A stretch of DNA of 64,000 nucleotides from Siphonobacter aquaeclarae (GTDB lineage: Bacteria; Bacteroidota; Bacteroidia; Cytophagales; Spirosomataceae): NCBI RefSeq assembly GCF_900103285.1, contig NZ_FNGS01000008.1, forward strand, positions 178,094 to 242,093. The letters are read 5' to 3'. This document shows positions 25,049 through 34,034 of the stretch, one piece after another (positions within the stretch are counted from its first letter, which is position 1; every line of letters begins with the position of its first letter). The translations under genes and the position numbers were made by a program. The notes below the pieces were generated by a model that worked only from the letters and a program-made list of their open reading frames with translations, ran no database searches and was not told the origin of the DNA.

Positions 25049-26785
25049 TTAGCGGGAGGCTTCGTTTTTCAGGGTTGCCAGCTGCCGGGCCGCAAAATCA
25101 GCGGCCTGAACATCCAGTCCCGGAGAATAAATAAGAATGGCTTTTTGTTTCAGCAGCTCCTGTTGCAGAGCCGGTACGGAGAGGTCATGAACCGATCTGG
25201 CGCCGGCAAGAGCGGCGGCTACGCCGGCTGCCTGGCCAAGCGCCATCCAGCAGGGTTCCATGCGGAGCGTCGAAAAGCCGATATGGGTAGCGGATGCCGG
25301 AACCGGAGCGAGCAGGTTCTCAATCGGCGAATCCGGAAGTATCACGCGGAACGGCACGGTATATACTTTCGATGGATAGGAAAGGAACCCGTCGAGGTGA
25401 ATCTTGCCCGGCTCCCGCTTGCGCACGGCGTGCGAGTCAAGGGCGTAATGGCTGGCAGTAATGCTGTCGGCATGGACCGGCGGTCGCCCGCCCGCCTGCA
25501 CCGGCAGTGCATCTTCGGCTTTGAAGAGGTATTTGCCTTTCATGCGGCGGCCTTCCCGGACGTAGAGCTGGCGCGGGAAATGGCCGTTGTCGGTATATTC
25601 GTCTGTCGCCCAGCCCCATTCCAGGCATTGCTTCCGAAACCATTCGGGCAGCTCCGGATCGTTCTGAGCGAAGTAAAAGAGGCCTTCGGTATACTCCCGG
25701 AGGCGTTTGGCAAACTTGTCACGCCAATCCCAGCCCGAGGTCGGGTAGGGCCAGTTTTCTTCCGGAAGGTCGGTCGACAGAAACGCCAGGTGCTGGTTAT
25801 TCGCGTCGGTTTTGCCGTTCGGTAGTTTGACCATATTGGTCAGCCGTGCGATACCCACCGGCATACCGGGTACTACCGGCGGCTGGCCGGCGGCAACCCG
25901 TTTCTTGTTTTCGTCCCGCTGCGTATCGGTGAGCTTCAGGGCTTCGATACCCGTATGCCAGCCTGATTTTACATCGTCGATCAGGGAAATAAACTCTTCG
26001 CGGTTGTAGTTGGCCGGCTTGCGGATCGGTACCCGGATACCCGGATCGCTGGTGAGGCAAAGGCGGTAGTTGTAAGACTGAACGGCGTTGTCTTCGGCGA
26101 ACGTCGAGCCGGGGCCTTCCTTTCCACCCCAGTATTTGTACACCCGGCCGGCGCCGGGCTCGTTGTAGCGGTCTTTCCCTTCCCGCCCAAGGAAGAAGGG
26201 TACGCCTGCCGCCGCGATGAGGTCGCCTTCGTAGGTAGCATCAAGAAAGACATTTCCGCTGTAGGTTTCCGTCTGTCCGGTCGTACGGTTGAGTACCCGG
26301 ATGCCGGTGATGCGCTTGCCGGAGATCGTGAGGTTTTCAGGTTCGAAATCAAACTGCCTCATTGTCAGTACCGTGATGCCGGGATGTTCCTTGAGTAGCT
26401 CCTGGAAAACGGCCGTCGCGACGTGCGGTTCGAAATGGTAGCCGTCCGAGCAGTCTTTTACCTGCTGGGAATTTTCGCCGTATTGCTTGACGTAATGGGC
26501 CTTGATCCGTTGAACAAACTCCGCAAACAGCCCACCCGTAGCGCCCCGCGTCGCGATGTCGGTAGCGCCCAGTCCGTTGGCCGGCAATCCGCCGATATAA
26601 GCTGTCCGTTCCAGAATAAGGGATTTCTTCCCAAGCCGGGCGGCCGCAACACCGGCCATGATGCCGGCGGGCGTTCCGCCGACAATAATGAGATCATAGG
26701 AAGCAGCGACTGAAAATGCCGGAAGAGAGACGGCCAGAGCGCCCATCCCGGACAATTTCAGAAAGTCACGACGGGGTAATGGCAT
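25049..26785 (-). CDS. Tat-exported FAD-dependent oxidoreductase
   Basis: A 578-residue protein with a twin-arginine signal (PRRDFLKLSGMGALAVSLPAF) and an FAD_oxidored domain: YDLIIVGGTPAGIMAGVAAARLGKKSLILER (about 30-60), GGLPANGLGATDI, and FLDATYEGDLIAAAGVPFFLGREG. It shares many segments with the following gene, such as DEYTDNG...QLYVREGRR, so the two are an old tandem duplication. Tat export implies folding with FAD in the cytoplasm, whereas its neighbour carries a Sec-type signal. The catalysed reaction is unknown. Confidence 0.85.
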   Translation of the reverse strand: MPLPRRDFLKLSGMGALAVSLPAFSVAASYDLIIVGGTPAGIMAGVAAARLGKKSLILERTAYIGGLPANGLGATDIATRGATGGLFAEFVQRIKAHYVKQYGENSQQVKDCSDGYHFEPHVATAVFQELLKEHPGITVLTMRQFDFEPENLTISGKRITGIRVLNRTTGQTETYSGNVFLDATYEGDLIAAAGVPFFLGREGKDRYNEPGAGRVYKYWGGKEGPGSTFAEDNAVQSYNYRLCLTSDPGIRVPIRKPANYNREEFISLIDDVKSGWHTGIEALKLTDTQRDENKKRVAAGQPPVVPGMPVGIARLTNMVKLPNGKTDANNQHLAFLSTDLPEENWPYPTSGWDWRDKFAKRLREYTEGLFYFAQNDPELPEWFRKQCLEWGWATDEYTDNGHFPRQLYVREGRRMKGKYLFKAEDALPVQAGGRPPVHADSITASHYALDSHAVRKREPGKIHLDGFLSYPSKVYTVPFRVILPDSPIENLLAPVPASATHIGFSTLRMEPCWMALGQAAGVAAALAGARSVHDLSVPALQQELLKQKAILIYSPGLDVQAADFAARQLATLKNEASR

Positions 26786-26858
26786 AGAAAACAGGTTAGA
26801 GGTGAATCAGGAGCGGAGCATGGCGTGTAGCCCTCGTTCCGCTCCTGAAAGTTACGCG

Positions 26859-28520
26859 TCAATAGCCGTCGTTTTGTTTGAGGGCCTTATTAGTTACGGT
26901 TTCGATGTACGGAATGGGCCACAGATAGTCGCGTTTGGGATTGAAGATCCGTTGCTCTACCACCCGCAGGTCGCCTTTGTTCGGAACGGCTGAGTAGTCA
27001 GGCGTGCCGTTTTCGTCGATTACCGGAGCCGTAGCGGGGTATCCTTTCGGAACACGGCCGAGGAAATTTCCACTCATTACCTTCTCTGCGATCTTCCACC
27101 GGCGGATATCGAAGAGCCGGAAACCTTCGTTGGCCAGTTCGTACTTGCGCTCTTTCCGGACGGCGGAGCGGAGTTGGGCCTGCGTCAGGCCCGTTGCCAG
27201 CGCCGGCATATTCACCCGCTTCCGGACGGCGTTGATAGCATCGTATACGCTTTGGTCGATCTGATTGGCTTCGATTTTCGCTTCTGCATAAATGAGCAGT
27301 ACCTCGGCGTAGCGGATCAGGATCACGTTGATTTCGGAGTTGCTGCGGTCGTCTTTATCCGTCATATCGGTGTACTTCCGCCAGCAGTAGCCGGTATAGG
27401 TCGCAAAGGCGTGAATAGCGTCCTGGTTGTCGATCCGGGTTGCCGGAGTAGTATTGTAATTCCAGCACTTCACGCTGTCCTTGTGCGTTTCGAACTGATA
27501 ATTGAAATAGACGGAGCCCGGTACCGCCAGCGACATATCCAGCCGCGGATCGCGGTTTTTGAACGGCTGTTTGGGGTTGTAAAGCGGTGATTTATCGATC
27601 GATAGTCCGTCGGTACATTCGTAGGAATCGACGAGCGTCTGCCCGGGTACTTTATTGGAAGCGCCCTGGGCATTGCGTGAGAGGTAGTTCTGCGGTGTCG
27701 CATGGGTGAGCGTGCCTTTCAGGTATTGGAGCGCCCAGATGATTTCGGGAGACGACTGACCTTTGTACGTAAACAGTTCCCCGAAATTGGTATGAAGGGA
27801 ATAGGTCTTCGCGTCGATCAGTTGTTTGGCGGCGTTGGCGGCGACGTCCCATTTGCCGTTAAACAGCGCGGTGCGCGCCAGGGTCGCCAGGGCGGCGCCT
27901 TTGGTAGCCCGGCCGTTGTTCTTCGCATCGTAGCTGACCGGAAGTACCTTGACAGCCTCTTCCAGCTCCGTCTGCACGAAGGCCGCGCATTCTTCTTTGG
28001 TACTCTTCGGTACCTGTGCGTCCTCCAGGGCAAGTACCCCTTTGACCAGTGGCACCCCTCCGAAAAGTTCGATGAGATAATAGTAGGTATAGGCGCGGAT
28101 GAAGCGGGTTTCCGCCTGATAACGGGCAAAGAGCGCCGCGTCCATCTTTCCGTCCATCTTCTGGATATTGGTCAGAATGAAGTTACAGCGGCCAATGATC
28201 TTGTAGGACTCGTTCCAGACCGACCGCACCCAGCCGTTGTTGCTGTCGTGAGCGCCCTTTCCGATTTGCTGGAGGGTACTGTTGTTCCGGTCCCAGGAAA
28301 GATCCGTGGCACAGTCGAGCAGGAGTGGAAACGGCATCCCGTCCGTCGGGTTAAAATTCATGCCTTTGTAGCAGCCGTTGACGGCCAGCTCCAGTTCGGC
28401 AGCATTTGAAAAATAGGATTGATCAGACGGCCCTTCCAGCGGGTACCGCTCAAGGTATTTTTCACAGCTGGTGAGCGTCAGGCAAACCAGTAAAAAGGCC
28501 AGGGTAAAATAAGTACGCAT
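26859..28520 (-). CDS. SusD/RagB-family nutrient-binding outer-membrane lipoprotein
   Basis: A 553-residue lipoprotein (MRTYFTLAFLLVCLTLTSC, Cys19). It starts with the SusD pattern EKYLERYPLEGPSDQSYFSNAAELELAVNGCYKG and ends with the family C-terminus (KRDYLWPIPYIETVTN..LKQNDGY). The TPR-like helical scaffold includes RFIRAYTYYYLIELFGGVPLV and LIRYAEVLLIYAEAKIE. SusD proteins cap a SusC channel and bind the ligand outside the cell. The partner SusC lies 24 bp upstream. Confidence 0.95.
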   Translation of the reverse strand: MRTYFTLAFLLVCLTLTSCEKYLERYPLEGPSDQSYFSNAAELELAVNGCYKGMNFNPTDGMPFPLLLDCATDLSWDRNNSTLQQIGKGAHDSNNGWVRSVWNESYKIIGRCNFILTNIQKMDGKMDAALFARYQAETRFIRAYTYYYLIELFGGVPLVKGVLALEDAQVPKSTKEECAAFVQTELEEAVKVLPVSYDAKNNGRATKGAALATLARTALFNGKWDVAANAAKQLIDAKTYSLHTNFGELFTYKGQSSPEIIWALQYLKGTLTHATPQNYLSRNAQGASNKVPGQTLVDSYECTDGLSIDKSPLYNPKQPFKNRDPRLDMSLAVPGSVYFNYQFETHKDSVKCWNYNTTPATRIDNQDAIHAFATYTGYCWRKYTDMTDKDDRSNSEINVILIRYAEVLLIYAEAKIEANQIDQSVYDAINAVRKRVNMPALATGLTQAQLRSAVRKERKYELANEGFRLFDIRRWKIAEKVMSGNFLGRVPKGYPATAPVIDENGTPDYSAVPNKGDLRVVEQRIFNPKRDYLWPIPYIETVTNKALKQNDGY

Positions 28521-28544
28521 GACGTTGGTAGGTTTTGTGCCGGC

Positions 28545-31500
28545 TCAGAAGCTGGCGTCCACTCCGAAACTGAACATTTTCACCTGCGGGTAGGTACGGC
28601 CGGTACCTACGGGCGACTCGACATCGTAGCCGTTCCAGAAGCGGTCCAGCGTCCAGATATTCTGCCCGTTGGCAAAGAGCCGGAGCGAGCTGATGCCCGC
28701 GCGCTGGGTGAGCGCCTGCGGCAGGGTATAGCTGAACTGGACATTCTTCAACCGTAAATAGGCGGCGTTTTTCATCCAGAAGCTGGAAATCTTTTCATTG
28801 TTGGATTCGCTGAATGCCAGGCGCGGAAAGGCCGCGTTCCGGTTTTCCGGAGTCCAGTGGTTTTTATGCTGCTCCTGCACCGTGCCGCCCAGGAAGAAGG
28901 GCATGATGCCCTGTTCGTACAGCAGACCATCGGCTTTGCCTACGCCCTGGAGTACCACATTCAGGCCGAAACCTTTGTAAGCCAGGTTGATCGTCGACCC
29001 GAACGTAAACCGCGGTACCGTGCTGCCGATCACGACGTAATCGTCGGCATTGATGATTCCGTCTCCGTTCTGATCCTTGTATTTCAGATCGCCGGGTTTG
29101 ATGGTACCGAACTGCTGGGCATGGGCGGCCACTTCGTCGTCTGACTGAAAATACCCTTCTGCCTGTAACCCGTAGATAGAGGAGATCGGATACCCTTCCC
29201 GGTTGACGGTCACGCCCGTGAGGTTGACGCCGCGCATGTCAATGATCTTGTTCCGGACATCGGAGATATTAAACCCGATGTCATACCGGAAATCGCGCGC
29301 CTTGCCCCGGTAGGTGAGGCCGAGCTCCCAGCCTTTGTTGTCAACGACACCGGCATTTTGATTCGGCGCCCCCAGGCCGATAATCGCCGGGATATCAAGG
29401 GTGAGGAGGATGTCTTTCGTGCGTTTCAGGTAGTAATCAGCGGTTAGCGACAGGCGTGAAAACAGCGTCAGATCAAGCCCGATGTCGCTCATTTCCGTCC
29501 GCTCCCAGGTGATATTGGTGTTGGCGAGGGTATTGAGCGCGACGACGTTCACGATCTGCTTGCCAAGCGCATACGACCCGAAGTTCAGCGACGAAATGAA
29601 CGGATACGTACCGATGTTCTGGTTTCCCAACTGACCCCAGGATGCCCGCAGCTTCAGCTCGTTGACCACGCCGGAAAGCGGCTGCATGAAGTTTTCCTGC
29701 GATACCCGCCATCCCGCTGAAAACGAGGGGAAGAAGCCATACCGCTGCCCTTTCACGAAGCGCGACGAGCCGTCGTACCGGGCATTGGCTTCGAAGAGGT
29801 ATTTCTGCTTGTAATCGTAGTTGATCCGTCCGAAGAACGATTGAAGCGCCCATTCCGACGCGCCGCCGGTATTGCGCTGAATATCAGCTGCACCGGCGTT
29901 CAGTACGTTGTAGTCGGGGAGAAGGAATCCTTCACGGTACGCCGTAACATAGTCGTTCCGGAAGTCTTCCCGCGAGAAACCGGCCAGCACCTTCACGCCG
30001 TGATCGCCGAAGGTCCGGTCCAGGGTGACGGTTCCCCGGAGGGTATTGTAAAACGACCGGCTCGTTCCCTCCGTCAACGTACTTTTGGCCGGGGCCAGGA
30101 AACTGAGCGCGCCGTTCGGTTTGTAGGTCTGGATATTTCTGTTGAAGTTTTTGTCGATACTCAGGGCATACTTCGGAGCGTAGGCTACTTCTGCCGTGAT
30201 CCAGTCAACCGGCTTGTAGACCAGCGCGGCATTGATGAGGACATACGGAGAGTTGTTTTTCATCTGCCCGCCGGCCCGTGAAAAGGCGATGGGGTTGTCT
30301 CCGTTCCAGCCGTCGCCCCAGGTACCGTTTGAATTGATGCCGATCTGGTTGGCCGGAATCCGGTTCATCCAGTGGAATACTTCATCGGAACTGCGACCGG
30401 GTTCGATGGTCGTCGGCGCAACAAGCTGAATATCCGCCCGGGCGCTGAGCTTCTTCGAAAACTGCATATCCATGTTGTTCCGCAGGGTATACCGCGTAAA
30501 ACTGGAATTCTGGATGATACCGTTCTGATTGAGGTACCCGAGTGAAGTCAGGAAGCGGAACTTCTCGGTACCGCCTTTGACCGTCAGGAAGTGGCTTTGC
30601 TGAAAGCCGGAGCCGGTCAATACCGCCTTCTGCCAGTCGGTATCCGGGTAGAGGTCGCGGTTGGAGGCCCCTTCCGTGCGGTATTTCTGGATGAGGTCGT
30701 CGGAGTACAGCGGCGCCCGGCCTACGTTCACATACGCTTCGTTGGTAAGCAGCATGTGGTCGACGGCGTTGACCATGTGGGGCAGGTTGGTGGGCGACTG
30801 CCACCCGAAGTAGTTGTTGTAATTGACAGACAGCTTGCCACCTTTCGCCCGTTTCGTGGTGATGAGGACGACGCCGTTGGCCGCCCGGGAGCCGTAGATG
30901 GAAGACGATGCGGCGTCTTTCAGTACCGTCACCGTTTCGATCAGGTTGGGGTCGATGTTGTTCATCGATCCTTCGATCCCGTCGATGAGGACGAGCGGAT
31001 CCTGCCCGCCGCCAAGGGTTCCGACACCCCGTACCCGAATGGTACCGGCATCACCGCCGGGGCGTCCGGATCGCTGCGTAACCGTGACGCCGGGCATCAT
31101 ACCCTGCAAGGCCGTGGAGGTCTGGCCCACCGGCCGGCGGATCAGGTCTTCGCTGGAAACGGTCGCTACTGCGCCCGTCAGGTTGGTTTTTTTCTGGGTA
31201 CCGTATCCTACGACCACCACTTCTTCGAGCGACCGCTGATCCGGCTTCAGGACGACGTCGATATTCGTCTGTGAGGTGATGTTGATTTCCTGTCGCTCAT
31301 AGCCGACGTACGAAAAAATCAACGTAGCCGGTACCGCCGGCAGCGCCAGCTGAAAACGGCCGTCCGCATCGGTATTGACACCGCGGGTGGTACCTTTCAC
31401 GAGTACGGATACGCCCACGAGCGGGTCGTTCGTTTCAGCGGCGACGACCTGCCCGCGAATGGGTTGGTCTTCCCCGAAAGCGGAAGTAGTCGGCGTCAAC

Positions 31501-31940
31501 CCCGCCAGCGGAACGGCCGTAAAATCAGCCTGACTGCGTTCGTTTTCTTCGTGTGCAGGCGTCTCGGCGGGGTTTTGTTTCTTGACCGGTCTTGAACGTC
31601 TAATAATATACGTTTTGTCTTTGACCTTTTGAAAACGGAGGTCAAGGTTTTTGAGAAGCTCCTGCAGCGCCATCTCGGCCGACTGGAACCGGCCATAGCT
31701 GATTGAGGCTACTTTGTGCCCGGCGACGAGGCGGTCAGTATAAATCAGGTCGATCCGGTAGTGAGCCTTGAGCTCGTCCAGGGCTTCTCCCAGCGGCTGG
31801 AGGGTCTGGGAATGGCTGACCTGAGAGGCGAACGCGATCCGGGCGACGGTCTGGCTTGACAGCGGCGGAGGCAGCAGCAACAGCAACGCGCCGCCCAGCA
31901 GAGTATACCGTCTGATAAAGCAGATAAACGGTTTGTCCAT
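28545..31940 (-). CDS. SusC/RagA-family TonB-dependent transporter with STN domain
   Basis: A 1131-residue receptor. After the signal peptide comes an STN domain (about 45-115, ...LGEALDELKAHYRIDLIYTDRLVAG), then a CarboxypepD-like domain (about 165-240, IRGQVVAAETNDPLVGVSVLVKG), the plug (LEEVVVVGYGTQKKTNLTGAV onward, with GTIRVRGVGTLGG) and a 22-strand barrel ending FSFGVDASF. The STN domain is the part that signals to a FecR anti-sigma, and a sigma/FecR pair lies directly upstream, so the operon is probably self-induced by its ligand. The ligand is unknown. Confidence 0.95.
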   Translation of the reverse strand: MDKPFICFIRRYTLLGGALLLLLPPPLSSQTVARIAFASQVSHSQTLQPLGEALDELKAHYRIDLIYTDRLVAGHKVASISYGRFQSAEMALQELLKNLDLRFQKVKDKTYIIRRSRPVKKQNPAETPAHEENERSQADFTAVPLAGLTPTTSAFGEDQPIRGQVVAAETNDPLVGVSVLVKGTTRGVNTDADGRFQLALPAVPATLIFSYVGYERQEINITSQTNIDVVLKPDQRSLEEVVVVGYGTQKKTNLTGAVATVSSEDLIRRPVGQTSTALQGMMPGVTVTQRSGRPGGDAGTIRVRGVGTLGGGQDPLVLIDGIEGSMNNIDPNLIETVTVLKDAASSSIYGSRAANGVVLITTKRAKGGKLSVNYNNYFGWQSPTNLPHMVNAVDHMLLTNEAYVNVGRAPLYSDDLIQKYRTEGASNRDLYPDTDWQKAVLTGSGFQQSHFLTVKGGTEKFRFLTSLGYLNQNGIIQNSSFTRYTLRNNMDMQFSKKLSARADIQLVAPTTIEPGRSSDEVFHWMNRIPANQIGINSNGTWGDGWNGDNPIAFSRAGGQMKNNSPYVLINAALVYKPVDWITAEVAYAPKYALSIDKNFNRNIQTYKPNGALSFLAPAKSTLTEGTSRSFYNTLRGTVTLDRTFGDHGVKVLAGFSREDFRNDYVTAYREGFLLPDYNVLNAGAADIQRNTGGASEWALQSFFGRINYDYKQKYLFEANARYDGSSRFVKGQRYGFFPSFSAGWRVSQENFMQPLSGVVNELKLRASWGQLGNQNIGTYPFISSLNFGSYALGKQIVNVVALNTLANTNITWERTEMSDIGLDLTLFSRLSLTADYYLKRTKDILLTLDIPAIIGLGAPNQNAGVVDNKGWELGLTYRGKARDFRYDIGFNISDVRNKIIDMRGVNLTGVTVNREGYPISSIYGLQAEGYFQSDDEVAAHAQQFGTIKPGDLKYKDQNGDGIINADDYVVIGSTVPRFTFGSTINLAYKGFGLNVVLQGVGKADGLLYEQGIMPFFLGGTVQEQHKNHWTPENRNAAFPRLAFSESNNEKISSFWMKNAAYLRLKNVQFSYTLPQALTQRAGISSLRLFANGQNIWTLDRFWNGYDVESPVGTGRTYPQVKMFSFGVDASF

Positions 31941-31993
31941 TCTAAATGAAGATTTAGAGGGTAAGTGGTGAGTTCGTTTTTTCGTGGAGAAGG

Positions 31994-32977
31994 CTATTCA
32001 AAAAACACGACCTTGCTGTCTTGCCGGTTGACGTTGATGTCATAAGCAAGGGCAATGGCCTGCAGCAATTCTTCGGCGGTTCTGGCGGGGAACGTACCGT
32101 TTACGGTTTCGCCGGCGAGGCGCGTACCAGTGATTTCCACCTGCAAGCCGTAATTCTCCTGAAGCATGTAAGCAATCTCCTGAAGCGGTGTGTGGTGAAA
32201 TTCGTACCGGTATTCTTTCCAGGCGTCATACGGGCGGGGGCTCCGCACCGTCTTGTGGTTGAACCGGCCCTGCGGGTCCAGGCTGACGAGCTCTCCCGGC
32301 TTGACGAATACCTTGCGCTGGCGGGCGCCTTCGGTATAGTCGATCCGGACCTTGCCCGTCTTGAGCAGCAGCTGCGTTTTCCGGGTACGGGCATACACGG
32401 TAAACTGCGTACCCAATACCGTCACGTCAAATCCCTTGTCGATGTGTACCTGAAAAGGCTGATGATCAGGCGTGTGCGTCACGTCGAAATCGGCCTCGCC
32501 TGTCAGGTACACATGCCTTCCTTCCTTCCCGAAACCAAAGCGGCTCAGCCGCAGGGTGGAATGGGCATTGAGGGTGACTATTGTACCGTCTGTGAGCGTA
32601 ATCTTCTTGACCTGTCCATAGGCAGTTTCAAAGGTTTTGTAGAGCACGTAATCTTTGATCAGGTACAGACCGGCTGAGAGAGTCAGCAGCACCAGCGCGG
32701 CGGCGGCGGCGCGGCGGAGCGACATCCAGGGTTTCCGGATGGCCGGAGCAGGTTCTGTCGTGGGTTGGATAGCCAATTGCGTGAGGGACTGCTGCATCGC
32801 CCCGTCGGTATCAGCGATGTACTGTAAATGACGCGTTTCCCATTCTTCCAGCCATTCATAGTAGGTCTCCCGGTTCACGGGCGTTCTGAGCCATTCTTCG
32901 AGGAGGTGGCGCTGCAGCGGCGACGTCCTCCCTTCGAAGTGCTCAAAAACCGTTTGTTTGCTGACGGGCTGTTCCAT
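31994..32977 (-). CDS. FecR-family anti-sigma factor
   Basis: A 327-residue inner-membrane protein. A cytoplasmic N-terminal part (about 1-88) binds the sigma factor, a single membrane helix spans about 89-107 (AAAAALVLLTLSAGLYLI), and the periplasmic FecR domain follows (LTDGTIVTLNAHSTLRLSRFG, VYLTGEADFDVTHTPDHQPF, FDVTVLGTQFTVYA). A DUF4974-like C-terminus (PLQEIAYMLQENYGLQVEI) contacts the STN domain. An upstream in-frame start would add 33 residues overlapping the sigma gene; the ATG at 32977 fits the family better. Confidence 0.93.
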   Translation of the reverse strand: MEQPVSKQTVFEHFEGRTSPLQRHLLEEWLRTPVNRETYYEWLEEWETRHLQYIADTDGAMQQSLTQLAIQPTTEPAPAIRKPWMSLRRAAAAALVLLTLSAGLYLIKDYVLYKTFETAYGQVKKITLTDGTIVTLNAHSTLRLSRFGFGKEGRHVYLTGEADFDVTHTPDHQPFQVHIDKGFDVTVLGTQFTVYARTRKTQLLLKTGKVRIDYTEGARQRKVFVKPGELVSLDPQGRFNHKTVRSPRPYDAWKEYRYEFHHTPLQEIAYMLQENYGLQVEITGTRLAGETVNGTFPARTAEELLQAIALAYDINVNRQDSKVVFFE

Positions 32978-33032
32978 GGTTTCCTGTTTACTGACGTAGT
33001 CCGGATCGGACCGTTTTCCCCTTACTTCCTGT

Positions 33033-33599
33033 TTACAAAAGCCAGAATAACATGACGACGAGACCATTCTGGACAATCTTGCGCAGGTGTACGAGGGCTT
33101 TTTGCAGGTGCGCTTCTACTGTTTTGATACTGAGTTGTAACTCCTCGGCAATCTCCCGGTGTTTCCGTCCTTCAAAGCGGCTCATCAGAAACACCCGCTG
33201 GCATTGCGGAGGGAGCGACCGGATGCCGTTTTCCAACTGTACCGCCAGTTCCGTAAACTGGAGAATACGCTGAGGATCATCGTCGGTCAGGGATACTTCC
33301 TCATCCAGATCCGACGTCAGGCCTGATCGCCTGAACTCATCCTGCAAATGGGTATACGCCCGCTTGCGGACCGCGGAAAACAGGTACGCCCGGTAGCTGC
33401 CGAGCACTGTTTCAAACGACTGGCTTCTCCACAGACTCAGAAACACATCGGCGACGAGGTCTTCCGCCACCTCCCGCGAGTACACATAGCGCACGGCATG
33501 GCTGCACAATACCTTGTGGTACCGGCGGTACAGCAACTCATACCCTTTGCGGGGATCTTTCGCAAAGGCTTGTCGGATGAATACCTCGCTGTCGGCCAT
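33033..33599 (-). CDS. ECF sigma factor of the SusCD/FecR locus
   Basis: A 188-residue RpoE-like sigma factor of the Bacteroidota family that pairs with FecR. Region 2 is LLYRRYHKVLCSHAVRYVYSREVAEDLVADVFLSLW; region 4 is LPPQCQRVFLMSRFEGRKHREIAEELQLSIKTVEAHLQKAL. It should direct transcription of the SusCD operon when FecR is triggered. An ATG 21 codons upstream (33662) is also in frame; the shorter form matches normal ECF length. It lies 55 bp before fecR. Confidence 0.92.
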   Translation of the reverse strand: MADSEVFIRQAFAKDPRKGYELLYRRYHKVLCSHAVRYVYSREVAEDLVADVFLSLWRSQSFETVLGSYRAYLFSAVRKRAYTHLQDEFRRSGLTSDLDEEVSLTDDDPQRILQFTELAVQLENGIRSLPPQCQRVFLMSRFEGRKHREIAEELQLSIKTVEAHLQKALVHLRKIVQNGLVVMLFWLL

Positions 33600-33751
33600 C
33601 ACGGGCTTCCTTTCCGGGGGAAAGGCTCCGTGATCTCCGCGTTGGTCGGCCTGAATCTCCATACCGTGAGTGACGTTCTGTTTCCGGTCAGACCGGCCAG
33701 ATACCGGTCTTCAATGAGTAAGTCAGGGTTTCCGGGAAATACCCTTAGCTT

Positions 33752-33772
33752 AATTCAAAAAAATCTTGAATT
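33752..33772. promoter_or_regulatory. inverted repeat upstream of the ECF sigma gene
   Basis: AATTCAA-N7-TTGAATT, perfect arms in an AT-rich stretch about 150 bp before the sigma gene start. It may be an operator or part of an unusual promoter. Confidence 0.3.
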
Positions 33773-33909
33773 TTATATAATGACGGGAAAGAGGGGTGGA
33801 AATACTCGTGGGGGCTTTAAGTAGTAAGCAATAAGCGGTACACCGCGGCGTCGGCGCATCCGGTTGCTTATTGTGCGTGGCAGGCGCTGCCGTCTCAATC
33901 TAAGTCAGC

Positions 33910-33983
33910 TTTTTTCTGTGAAGTCTGTGTAGTCTGTGAGCATTATTTTTTTCTCACAGACTACACAGACTTCACAGAAAAAA
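33910..33983. repeat. perfect 31-bp inverted repeat with 9-nt internal period
   Basis: The left arm (33910-33940) is T6 followed by TCTGTG-containing units spaced 9 nt apart (CTGTGAAGT, CTGTGTAGT, CTGTGAG). The right arm (33953-33983) is its exact reverse complement across a 12-nt loop. The end of the right arm forms the A-run of the neighbouring gcvP terminator. Confidence 0.9.
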
Positions 33984-34016
33984 AGCGGCGGTCTCTTCAC
34001 CTAAGAGACCGCCGCC
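33978..34016 (-). terminator. rho-independent terminator of gcvP
   Basis: On the minus strand a perfect 13-bp stem (arms 33985-33997 and 34003-34015, GCGGCGGTCTCTT type) with a 5-nt loop is followed by seven T. It lies 19 bp past the gcvP stop. Confidence 0.92.
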
Positions 34017-34034
34017 AAAATCAACTATCAGAGC

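Larger units (their letters stand above)
33600..34034. other. intergenic region between the sigma gene and gcvP
   Basis: A 435-bp stretch with no coding signal. It holds an inverted repeat AATTCAA-N7-TTGAATT (33752-33772) upstream of the sigma gene, a smaller CAATAAGC/GCTTATTG dyad near 33827-33875, a perfect 31-bp hairpin (33910-33983) and the gcvP terminator. Confidence 0.6.
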
